NCBI GenBank assembly: GCA_008011715.2
Contig: CP136508.1
Location: 3,162,001-3,226,000 of the forward strand
Origin: [Empedobacter] haloabium
Lineage (GTDB): Bacteria > Pseudomonadota > Gammaproteobacteria > Burkholderiales > Burkholderiaceae_D
Length of the DNA stretch: 64,000 bases
Reading direction: 5' to 3'
Shown here: positions 56,848 to 64,000 of the stretch, in pieces
Layout of the letters: the number at the start of each line of letters is the position of its first letter
Numbering within the stretch: position 1 is the stretch's first letter
Notes under the pieces: model-generated
Databases searched by the model: none
What the model saw: only the letters and a program-made list of their open reading frames with translations
Told to the model about the DNA's origin: nothing
Position numbers and translations under genes: made by a program

Positions 56848-58196
56848 GCAGTGTCCTTTTCCAGTGCGAGGGTCGACAGCGGCAGGCGGATCGTCACCTC
56901 GGCGCCCCCTTCGGCGCGATTGCGGGCGGCCACGGTGCCGCCCAGCGTGCGCGCCACGTTCACGACCAGGAACAGCCCCAGCCCGCTGCCCGGCCGGCCC
57001 TTGGTGGAATTATACGGTTTGCCCACCTGGGCCAGCACCGCCGGCTCGAAGCCGGGGCCGCGGTCGGTCACGCGCAGCACCAGCTCGCCGTCCGCGCGCA
57101 GCGCCTCCATGCCGACCCAGCCCGGCGAGGCCTCGCGGGCGTTGTCCAGCACGTTGTGCACCATCTGCTTGAAGGTTTCGTCGAACACGATGGAAAGGTC
57201 GGCACCGATGCGGTTGTCGTACTCGAACGCCTCCACCGGCCGGCTGGCCTGCCACTCGCGCGCCAGCTCGTCGAGGAAGGTGCGCAAGGTGGTGCGGGTG
57301 GACGACTCGCCGCGCGTCTCGCCGGCCGACAGCAGGATGCCGCTGACGATGGCCTTGCAGCGCTTGAGCTGCGCCTGCATCTCGCCGATCTCCTCCAGCA
57401 GTTCGGGATTGCGCGCGAACTCCGGCATGCGCTTCCAGTCGCCCAGGATGACGGACAAGGTGGCCAGCGGCGTGCCCAGCTCGTGCGCGGCACCGGAGGC
57501 CAACAGGCCCATGCGCACCACGTGCTCCTCCTCGGCCGCACGCTGGCGCAGGTTGGCCAGCTGGGCGTCGCCGGCGCGCAGGTTGGCGGTGATGCGGGTG
57601 ATGAAGAACACCAGGAGGCCGGCGATCAGCATGAAGCAGATCAACAGGCCCTGCACGTACAGCGACTCGATGCCCCGTTCGTGGTCCAGTGCCAGCGGCA
57701 GCGGCAGGTAGTAGCGCGACAGCCCGGCCATGCAGACGACCGTGACGAGCACGAAGGTCCAGGCATAGGCGGGCCGCAGCAGCACGGCCGACAGGATCAC
57801 CTGCAGCAGATAAAGGAAGGCGAACGGGTTGGTGGCGCCGCCGGACAGGTACAGCTGCGACGTCAGGATGGCCACGTCCACCAGCAGCGCCATGAACAAC
57901 TCGGTGTTGCGCACCATGCGCACTTCGTGCCAACGCAGGTGGCTGGCCACGTTGAAGGCCATCAGGCAGGCCAGCACCTGCAACATCGGCACCAGCGGCA
58001 GGCGGATGTCGTAGACCAGGTTGGCGCCGGCGATCGTCGTCACCTGGCCCATCACGGCGAACCAGCGCAGCTGGATCAGCTGCATCATGTTCTTGTGGCC
58101 GGCCGCGAACTCCACGCCGGCGGCCGCCGCCCTTTCCTTCAGGCGGAACCGTCGTTCGGGTACCTCAGTCGTCTCGGGCGCGTTGTGCCTCGTCAT
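56844..58196 (-). CDS. regB: Redox sensor histidine kinase, RegB/PrrB/RoxS family
   Basis: A 450-residue kinase with six membrane helices. It carries the quinone-site heptapeptide GGATNPF (119-125), the H-box AAHELGTPLAT (His238) and Cys280 in KRCKAI, matching the redox-active Cys of RegB. The ATPase motifs are DNAREASP, DRGPGF and GSGLGLFL. It senses the ubiquinone pool and phosphorylates RegA. The start at 58196 has GAGAG upstream and overlaps surf1 by 32 bases; an ATG at 58220 lacks a ribosome-binding site. It lies directly downstream of the cytochrome bo3 operon. Confidence 0.92.
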   Translation of the reverse strand: MTRHNAPETTEVPERRFRLKERAAAAGVEFAAGHKNMMQLIQLRWFAVMGQVTTIAGANLVYDIRLPLVPMLQVLACLMAFNVASHLRWHEVRMVRNTELFMALLVDVAILTSQLYLSGGATNPFAFLYLLQVILSAVLLRPAYAWTFVLVTVVCMAGLSRYYLPLPLALDHERGIESLYVQGLLICFMLIAGLLVFFITRITANLRAGDAQLANLRQRAAEEEHVVRMGLLASGAAHELGTPLATLSVILGDWKRMPEFARNPELLEEIGEMQAQLKRCKAIVSGILLSAGETRGESSTRTTLRTFLDELAREWQASRPVEAFEYDNRIGADLSIVFDETFKQMVHNVLDNAREASPGWVGMEALRADGELVLRVTDRGPGFEPAVLAQVGKPYNSTKGRPGSGLGLFLVVNVARTLGGTVAARNRAEGGAEVTIRLPLSTLALEKDTA

Positions 58197-58968
58197 TCGC
58201 TCTCGTCCTGCGTTTTTCATAGCGCAAAACGAGATAATAGCCGCCCGCGACCATTGCCGCCAGAGCGAACCAGGTCAGGGCGTAGACGAGATGATTGTTC
58301 GGGAAGGCGATCACGGTCAGGCCGCCGACCGGTTTTTCGCTGGCGTCCATCGGGTATTCCTGGCCGGCCGGGGCGTCGACGAAGTACGGCGCCACGTTGC
58401 GCAGGCCGCGCTTGGCGGCGATGGCCGGGACGTCGCGCACGTACCAGCGCTCATTGGCCGGGTCGTTCTCGCGCAGCAGGCGCCCTTTCGGCTCGGGCAG
58501 GCGCAACAGGCCGATGACCTCGGCCGCCGGGCCGAACCCGCCGGCACAGGGCTCGGCCCCCGCCACCGGCGGCGCCGGCATGTCCAGGTCGCCGGAGCGC
58601 ATCGGCACGAAGCCGCGATTGACGAAGATGATGCCGTCGTCCGTGCACAGGGGCGTCATCAGCCAGAAGCCGATGCCTCTTGCGGTGGTGGTCTGGACGC
58701 GGGTGGTGTATTGGTAGAGGAATTTGCCGGACACCCGCACGCGGCGGTATTCGTCCGATTCCGCGCTCACGCGGGCCCACTGCTGCGGGCCCGGTGGCGG
58801 GACGGGTGCCGCGTTGACGCGGCTGTTGACACGTTCGATCAGGTCAAGCTTCCATTGCAGCCGCTTGACCTGCCACGTGCCCAGTGCGGCGAACACGCAG
58901 AACAACAGCACCGCGCAGGCGGCCAGGACGATCTTCGCTCCCGACGAGCCGCGCGGTGCCGCCATCAT
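58165..58968 (-). CDS. SURF1 family protein
   Basis: A 267-residue protein with two membrane helices flanking a large periplasmic domain (N-terminal ALGTWQVKRLQWKLDLI, C-terminal NNHLVYALTWFALA). SURF1 proteins help insert haem into terminal oxidases. Its ATG overlaps the cyoD stop, and its end overlaps regB. Being in a quinol-oxidase operon, it probably serves the bo3 oxidase, although many bo3 operons use CyoE instead. Confidence 0.88.
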   Translation of the reverse strand: MMAAPRGSSGAKIVLAACAVLLFCVFAALGTWQVKRLQWKLDLIERVNSRVNAAPVPPPGPQQWARVSAESDEYRRVRVSGKFLYQYTTRVQTTTARGIGFWLMTPLCTDDGIIFVNRGFVPMRSGDLDMPAPPVAGAEPCAGGFGPAAEVIGLLRLPEPKGRLLRENDPANERWYVRDVPAIAAKRGLRNVAPYFVDAPAGQEYPMDASEKPVGGLTVIAFPNNHLVYALTWFALAAMVAGGYYLVLRYEKRRTRANDEAQRARDD

Positions 58969-59381
58969 GGCATGTCGTGCACTTGTTGCGGCGTATGGCC
59001 TTCCATGACCGGCATCATGTTCTTGTTCATGTGGTACATGACCCAGATCGAGCCGGCCAGGGTGATGACGACGATGATCACGGTGAAGATCAGCGCCAGC
59101 ATGTTCCAGCCGCCCTCGGACTTCGAGTTCATGTGCAGGAAGTAGACCATGTGCACGACCATCTGCACGGCCGCGAAGCCGAGGATGACGTAGGCCGTGG
59201 TGGCCGGGCTTTCGATCACGTGGTTCATCACGAGCCAGAACGGGATCGCCGTCAGGATCACCGACAGCACGAAGCCGATCACGTAATCCTTCATCGTGCC
59301 GTGCACGGCGGAGCCGTCGTCATGGCCGTGATCGTCGTGACCGTGGTCGCCATGGCCGTGGTGGTGATTATGGTCGCTCAT
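58965..59381 (-). CDS. cyoD: Cytochrome bo3 quinol oxidase subunit IV, with His-rich N-terminus
   Basis: A 138-residue protein with three membrane helices ([20 protein letters not shown].., VHMVYFLHM) matching CyoD. The first about 26 residues ([20 protein letters not shown]) are a His/Asp/Gly-rich tail not part of the usual subunit. Such tails bind metal ions in other proteins. ATGA overlaps occur at both ends. Confidence 0.88.
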   Translation of the reverse strand: MSDHNHHHGHGDHGHDDHGHDDGSAVHGTMKDYVIGFVLSVILTAIPFWLVMNHVIESPATTAYVILGFAAVQMVVHMVYFLHMNSKSEGGWNMLALIFTVIIVVITLAGSIWVMYHMNKNMMPVMEGHTPQQVHDMP

Positions 59382-60013
59382 GGCAGGACTCCCATCAGGT
59401 AAACAAAGGTGAACACGCCGATCCAGATCACGTCCAGGAAGTGCCAGAACAGCGACAGGCAGTTCAGGCGGCGCATATTGGCCGTGTGCAGGCCGTGCTT
59501 GCTGATCTGCACCATCAGGGTGACCAGCCAGATCGCGCCGAACGTCACGTGCAGGCCGTGGGTGCCGACCAGCGCGAAGAACGCCGTCAGGAAGGCGGAA
59601 CGCTGCGGACCGGCGCCCTGGTGGATCAGGTGCATGAACTCGTAGATCTCGACGCCCAGGAAGCACAGGCCGAAGATGCCGGTGATGCCCAGCCAGAGCA
59701 GCGTGCCGCCCTTGTTCTTGACCTTCGCTTGCAGCATCGCGAAGCCGTAGGTGATCGACGAGAACAGCAGGAAGGCCGTGTTCAGCGCGATCAGCTTCAG
59801 GTCGAACAGCTCGCCGCCGGACGGGCCGCCGGCGTAGTTGCGACCCAGTACGGCATAGGTCGCGAACAGGCAGGCGAAGATCAGGCAGTCGCTCATCAGG
59901 TAGATCCAGAAACCCAGCATCGTGCCGTGTTCCGGATGGTGCTCGCGCACGAGGTAGCGCGAGCTCGGGTCGGCGCTCATCGCGCCGGCGGAGGTTACGT
60001 TAATGTCAGACAT
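59378..60013 (-). CDS. cyoC: Cytochrome bo3 quinol oxidase subunit III
   Basis: A 211-residue five-helix protein of the COX3 family ([64 protein letters not shown]). It overlaps cyoB by eight bases and cyoD by four. Confidence 0.94.
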   Translation of the reverse strand: MSDINVTSAGAMSADPSSRYLVREHHPEHGTMLGFWIYLMSDCLIFACLFATYAVLGRNYAGGPSGGELFDLKLIALNTAFLLFSSITYGFAMLQAKVKNKGGTLLWLGITGIFGLCFLGVEIYEFMHLIHQGAGPQRSAFLTAFFALVGTHGLHVTFGAIWLVTLMVQISKHGLHTANMRRLNCLSLFWHFLDVIWIGVFTFVYLMGVLP

Positions 60014-62009
60014 GGCTTCCCAGCAAAGCGGTGTGGCGGTCCTCGGTACGGGTCACTTCTTCCGCCGAGATGTAGTAATCGCGCTTGTAGTTGAACGTGT
60101 GGACGATGATCGCGACCATCATGGCGACGAAACCGATGACAGCCAGGGCCCACATATGCCAGATCGTCGCGAACCCGACCACGGCCGACAGCGCGGCGAT
60201 GATGAAGCCCGCACCGGTATTGGCCGGCATGTGGATCGCCACGAAGTCCTTCAACGGACGCTTGTAGCCGTTCTTCTTCATGTCGGCCCAGGTGTCGTTG
60301 TCGTGCACGACCGGGGTGAACGCGAAGTTGTAGTCAGGCGGCGGCGACGACGTCGACCACTCCAGCGTACGGCCATCCCACGGGTCGCCCGTCACATCGC
60401 GCAGCTTCTTGCGGCGCAGGAACGACACGCCGAACTGGATCAGCATCGCGCCGATACCGACGGCGATCATCAGCACGCCGACGAAGGCGATCTGGAAGTA
60501 CGGCGCCAGCGACACATCCTCGATGTGGTTCAGGCGGCGCGTCACGCCCATGAAGCCCAGTGCGTACACCGGCATCCAGGCCACGTAGAAGCCGATCACC
60601 CAGAACCAGAACGACACCTTGCCCCAGAACTCGTCGAGCTTGAAGCCGAACGCTTTTGGGAACCAGTAGTTGATACCGGCGAACAGACCGAACAGCACGC
60701 CGCCGATGATGACGTTGTGGAAGTGCGCGATCAGGAACAGCGAGTTGTGCAGCACGAAGTCGGCCGGCGGGATCGCCAGCATGACGCCCGTCATGCCGCC
60801 GATCGTGAACGTGACCATGAAGGCGACGGTCCACATCATCGGCAGTTCATAGCGGATGCGGCCGCGGTACATCGTGAACAGCCAGTTGAACAGCTTGGCA
60901 CCGGTCGGGATCGAGATGATCATCGTGGTGATGCCGAAGAACGAGTTCACCGACGCACCGGAACCCATCGTGAAGAAGTGGTGCAGCCAGACCAGGTACG
61001 ACAGGATCATGATGACGCAGGTCGCGTACACCATCGAGGTGTAGCCGAACAGGCGCTTCGAGCAGAACGTCGACACGACTTCCGAGAAGATGCCGAAGCA
61101 CGGCAGGATCAGGATGTAGACCTCGGGGTGGCCCCAGATCCAGATCAGGTTCACGTACATCATGGCGTTGCCGCCCAGTTCGTTCGTGAAGAAGTGGGTG
61201 CCCAGCAGGCGGTCCATCGACAGCATGCCCAGCACGGCCGTCAGCACCGGGAAAGCGGCGACGATCAGGATGTTGGTGCACAGCGCGGTCCAGGTGAACA
61301 CCGGCATCTTCATCAGTTCCATGCCGGGGGCACGCATCTTGACGATCGTGACCAAGAGGTTCACGCCGGAGAGCAATGTCCCCACCCCGGCGATCTGCAA
61401 TGACCAGATGTAGTAATCCACCCCCACGTCAGGCGAGGCCAGGATGCCGGACAGCGGCGGGAACGCCAGCCAGCCGGTACGGGCGAATTCACCGACGAAC
61501 AGCGAGGCCATGACCAGCACGGCGCCCATGGTCGTCATCCAGAACGAGAAGTTGTTCAGGAACGGGAAGGCCACGTCGCGCGCGCCGATCTGCAGCGGCA
61601 CCACGTAGTTCATCAGGCCCGTAATGAACGGCATCGCCACGAAGAAGATCATGATCACGCCGTGGGCGGTGAAGACCTGGTCGTAGTGGTGCGGCGGCAG
61701 GAAGCCGGCGTTGTCGCCGAAGGCGATGGCCTGCTGGGCACGCATCATCAGCGCGTCGGCGAAGCCGCGCAGCAGCATGACGAGACCCAGGATCATGTAC
61801 ATGATGCCGATTTTTTTGTGGTCGATACTGGTAAACCAGTTCTTCCACAGGTAACCCCAGACGCGGAAATACGTCAGGGCGCCGACGAGCGCGAGCCCGC
61901 CCAGGACGACGGCGGCGAACGTGACGAGCAGAATCGGTTCGTGGAACGGAATCGCTTCCCAGCTCAGCCTGCCGAAGATCGGATCGGTTTCAGTTGGATA
62001 CGCTTGCAT
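60006..62009 (-). CDS. cyoB: Cytochrome bo3 quinol oxidase subunit I
   Basis: A 667-residue haem-copper oxidase core. Haem ligands are in AHGVIMIFF and AHFHNV. The CuB site and His-Tyr cross-link are in [12 protein letters not shown], with LHHFF giving the other two copper ligands. It oxidises ubiquinol and pumps protons. The length and N-terminus ([11 protein letters not shown]) match CyoB. It overlaps the end of cyoA by 20 bases. Confidence 0.95.
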   Translation of the reverse strand: MQAYPTETDPIFGRLSWEAIPFHEPILLVTFAAVVLGGLALVGALTYFRVWGYLWKNWFTSIDHKKIGIMYMILGLVMLLRGFADALMMRAQQAIAFGDNAGFLPPHHYDQVFTAHGVIMIFFVAMPFITGLMNYVVPLQIGARDVAFPFLNNFSFWMTTMGAVLVMASLFVGEFARTGWLAFPPLSGILASPDVGVDYYIWSLQIAGVGTLLSGVNLLVTIVKMRAPGMELMKMPVFTWTALCTNILIVAAFPVLTAVLGMLSMDRLLGTHFFTNELGGNAMMYVNLIWIWGHPEVYILILPCFGIFSEVVSTFCSKRLFGYTSMVYATCVIMILSYLVWLHHFFTMGSGASVNSFFGITTMIISIPTGAKLFNWLFTMYRGRIRYELPMMWTVAFMVTFTIGGMTGVMLAIPPADFVLHNSLFLIAHFHNVIIGGVLFGLFAGINYWFPKAFGFKLDEFWGKVSFWFWVIGFYVAWMPVYALGFMGVTRRLNHIEDVSLAPYFQIAFVGVLMIAVGIGAMLIQFGVSFLRRKKLRDVTGDPWDGRTLEWSTSSPPPDYNFAFTPVVHDNDTWADMKKNGYKRPLKDFVAIHMPANTGAGFIIAALSAVVGFATIWHMWALAVIGFVAMMVAIIVHTFNYKRDYYISAEEVTRTEDRHTALLGSHV

Positions 62010-63060
62010 TGTTACTCTTCATGGAAATGGTGGGCTTGTCGGCAGGCGTCGTGCATACCTCGGCACCCAGTTGAGCGACGCTGGCGACTTGGCCGGCTTC
62101 GCGCTTCTTGCTTGCTTCGTGCTGCGCCTTCTTGTGCGCGGCCGCATTGGCGTTGCGCATCTGGTCCTCGTGCATCTGCTGGGCCATGCACTTCGTGCCC
62201 GGTTCGACGCACAGGTTGACGATGGCGCTGTACAGGGTCGGATCGACCGCCGCGTAACGGCGTACCGGGTCCTTCTCGCTCGGCTTGGCCAGCTGCAGGT
62301 AGTCGGTACGGGTCAGTTCGCCGCCGCCGGCCTTCGTCTTGGCCACCCACGCGTCGAAGTCACCCTGCGGCATCGCGTGGTACTTGAAGCGCATGTGCGA
62401 GAAACCGGCGCCGCTGTAGTTTGACGAGAAACCGTCGTACGTGCCGGCCTTGTTCATGACGGCATTGAGCTGCGTTTCCATGGCCGGCATCGTGTAGATC
62501 ATGCCTGCCATCGCCGGGATGTAGAACGCGTTCATCACGGTGGAGGCGGTCATCTTGAACTTGATCGGACGGTCGACCGGCGTCACCAGTTCGTTGACGG
62601 TGGCGATGCCCTGCTCCGGGTAGATGAACAGCCACTTCCAGTCCAGCGCCACCACTTCCACCGTCATCGGCGTGACGCCGGCGGGGATCGGACGCTTCTC
62701 GTCCAGGCGCTGCAGCGGACGGTACGGGTCCAGCAGGTGGGTGCTGATCCAGGTGATCGCGCCCAGCACGATGATCAGCAGCAGGGGCACGCCCCAGATC
62801 ACCAGCTCCAGCTTGGTGGAGTGGTCCCAGTCGGGATCGTATTTTGCCGCGGTGTTATTTTTACGATAACGCCAGGCGAACAGCAACGTGAGGAAGATGA
62901 CGGGAACGACGATCAGCAGCATCAGGAAAGTCGAGATGACCACCAGATGAGCCTGCTGCGCCGCGATATCACCGGACGGATTCAACACCACCGTATTGCA
63001 GCCGGCAAGCCACAACAGGGGGAGAAGCATCAGTCCGCTGCGAACTTTTGATGATTTCAT
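61990..63060 (-). CDS. cyoA: Cytochrome bo3 quinol oxidase subunit II (lipoprotein)
   Basis: A 356-residue protein with a lipobox (LLWLAGC), two membrane helices and a cupredoxin domain ([36 protein letters not shown]). The CuA ligands are absent, as expected for quinol oxidases. The C-terminus carries a His/Lys/Ala-rich extension ([16 protein letters not shown]). The start at 63060 was chosen to place the lipobox correctly. It is the first gene of cyoABCD-surf1-regBA. Confidence 0.93.
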   Translation of the reverse strand: MKSSKVRSGLMLLPLLWLAGCNTVVLNPSGDIAAQQAHLVVISTFLMLLIVVPVIFLTLLFAWRYRKNNTAAKYDPDWDHSTKLELVIWGVPLLLIIVLGAITWISTHLLDPYRPLQRLDEKRPIPAGVTPMTVEVVALDWKWLFIYPEQGIATVNELVTPVDRPIKFKMTASTVMNAFYIPAMAGMIYTMPAMETQLNAVMNKAGTYDGFSSNYSGAGFSHMRFKYHAMPQGDFDAWVAKTKAGGGELTRTDYLQLAKPSEKDPVRRYAAVDPTLYSAIVNLCVEPGTKCMAQQMHEDQMRNANAAAHKKAQHEASKKREAGQVASVAQLGAEVCTTPADKPTISMKSNNASVSN

Positions 63061-63205
63061 TAAGTTATGTGCGCTACAGAGGATTGAGAACATGTTACTG
63101 TACCGTTACAGGCATGCGGAATGGAATTGGACACTTTGTCCCACCCCCGGTGTCATGCCCGCTGCCATCACTGGCGGCCGGGACGGTGGTCAACTCGGTG
63201 TTCAG

Positions 63206-63257
63206 CTATACGGCGCGGCTATACGGCGCAGCTGTACGGCACGACTGTACGGCGTTC
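63206..63257. repeat. Four tandem 13-base repeats between cyoA and the MFS gene
   Basis: Units begin at 63206, 63219, 63232 and 63245: CTATACGGCGCGG, CTATACGGCGCAG, CTGTACGGCACGA and CTGTACGGCGTTC. All share CT(A/G)TACGGC. The array sits 60 bases before the MFS start and 145 bases from the divergent cyoA start, so it may be a multi-site binding region for a regulator, or a neutral microsatellite. Confidence 0.7.
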
Positions 63258-63316
63258 AAGTGGCGCATTTTGCTAAGACTTGTGAACAATGACATGAGAG
63301 ACATAAGGTAACGACC

Positions 63317-64000
63317 ATGGCAACGACTACTTTTGACGGCACCCACCCTCCAGGCCAACCGGATTATCAGCCAAGTCCGACCAGTGGCGGCGCACGCAAC
63401 ATTAATGCTAGGGACGGCGAGATCCATCCCGGCGAAATCGCCGTCGGCGTCGTGATCGGGCGCGCTTCCGAGTACTTCGACTTCTTCGTCTACGCGATCG
63501 CCTCGGTGCTCGTGTTCCCCTCGCTGTTCTTCCCGTTCGACGACCGGCTCAACGCCACGTTGTATTCTTTCGTCATCTTCTCGTTCGCCTTCATCGCCCG
63601 CCCCTTCGGCACCCTGCTGTTCATGTGGGTGCAGCGGCGTTATTCGCGCGAAGGCAAGCTGACCGGAGCCCTGTTCCTGCTCGGCACGGCCACCGTGGGC
63701 ATGGCCTTCCTGCCCACTTATGCCGAAGCCGGCAATACCGGCATCGTGCTGCTGGCCTTCTTCCGCATCTGCCAGGGCATCGCCCAGGGCGGCTCGTGGG
63801 ATGGCCTGCCGTCGCTGCTGGCCCTGAACGCGCCGCAGAACAAGCGCGGCTGGTATGCCATGCTGGGCCAGCTGGGCGCACCGGTCGGCTTCATCGTCGC
63901 CGCCGGTATCTTCGCCTACATGGTGGCCAACCTGTCGGCGCTCGACTTCCTCGACTGGGGCTGGCGCTTCCCGTTCTTCGTGGCCTTCGCCATCAACGTG
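63317..64000 (+). CDS. MFS transporter, metabolite:H+ symporter (MHS) type, 3' end missing
   Basis: The frame opens at ATG 63317 (AAGGT upstream) and runs off the window after 228 codons. A hydrophilic N-terminal tail of about 40 residues is followed by membrane helices with GRASEYFDFFVYAIAS, ARPFGTLLF and FFRICQGIAQGG. These segments are typical of the MHS/ProP-like branch that takes up organic acids or osmolytes. It is divergent from cyoA and shares the 256-base control region holding the 13-base repeats. Confidence 0.82.
   Translation, partial: MATTTFDGTHPPGQPDYQPSPTSGGARNINARDGEIHPGEIAVGVVIGRASEYFDFFVYAIASVLVFPSLFFPFDDRLNATLYSFVIFSFAFIARPFGTLLFMWVQRRYSREGKLTGALFLLGTATVGMAFLPTYAEAGNTGIVLLAFFRICQGIAQGGSWDGLPSLLALNAPQNKRGWYAMLGQLGAPVGFIVAAGIFAYMVANLSALDFLDWGWRFPFFVAFAINV

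Noticed and set aside
63280..63289. TTGT-GA-ACAA as an FNR-type site before the MFS gene
   Set aside because: Spacing and core differ from TTGAT-N4-ATCAA; a short palindrome like this is expected by chance.

Overview
The window is high-GC DNA packed with genes on both strands. It looks like a chromosome segment of a betaproteobacterium of the Oxalobacteraceae (Massilia / Pseudoduganella type). This is an inference from gene content: a cyanophycin operon, PEP-CTERM exported proteins, a RoxS/RoxR (RegB/RegA) redox pair behind a cytochrome bo3 operon, several TonB receptors, and many c-di-GMP proteins. No tRNA, rRNA, CRISPR array or intact mobile element was seen. Both ends cut through genes: a methyltransferase on the left and an MFS transporter on the right.

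Layout, left to right. 1-5104: a methyltransferase tail, then an overlapping cyanophycin operon (isoaspartyl peptidase, cyanophycinase, cyanophycin synthetase). 5287-7196 (minus): an AraC regulator and a membrane protein with a degenerate GGDEF domain. 7396-11807: a phytate module (TonB receptor plus beta-propeller phytase) behind a near-perfect Pho box with a correctly spaced -10. 11990-14647: a heparinase-type polysaccharide lyase with base composition unlike its neighbours. 14845-21016: a purine permease, galactokinase, a GH2 glycosidase and a glycosyltransferase. 21181-27345: small metabolic and stress genes, including a thioredoxin-reductase-like flavoprotein without a normal NADPH motif, an IlvM-type ACT protein, an Lrp regulator, a Cys-rich copper-storage-like protein, an esterase-fold protein whose catalytic Ser is Gly, topoisomerase IB and a DUF481 protein. 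27430-33634: a caa3-type oxidase operon with fused subunits I and III, divergent from a dihaem cytochrome c and an AI-2E-family permease. 33661-41342: an MsbA-type exporter, a PEP-CTERM protein with an unusual C-terminal extension followed by a PA-domain metalloprotease, an IS1595-type transposase relic, a HAD phosphatase, an MFS transporter and an SDR.

41547-50128 is the most unusual part. Two paralogous periplasmic binding proteins without any ABC permease precede a 1359-residue sensor (histidine kinase, receiver, Hpt, receiver, GGDEF, EAL), followed by a TonB receptor with its own strong promoter. It reads as an envelope-spanning ligand-sensing system that may feed c-di-GMP. 50187-56154 (minus) holds a D-lactate-type dehydrogenase, a GAF-GGDEF-EAL protein and a Pat-type acyl-CoA synthetase/acetyltransferase. 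56293-63060 (minus) is one overlapping block, cyoABCD-surf1-regB-regA, joining a quinol oxidase to a quinone-sensing two-component system.

Several intergenic spaces carry REP-like inverted repeats of two families: GGGGTCTGTCCC with GACCCCGAAGTT, and GGTGCCTGTCACC with its variants.
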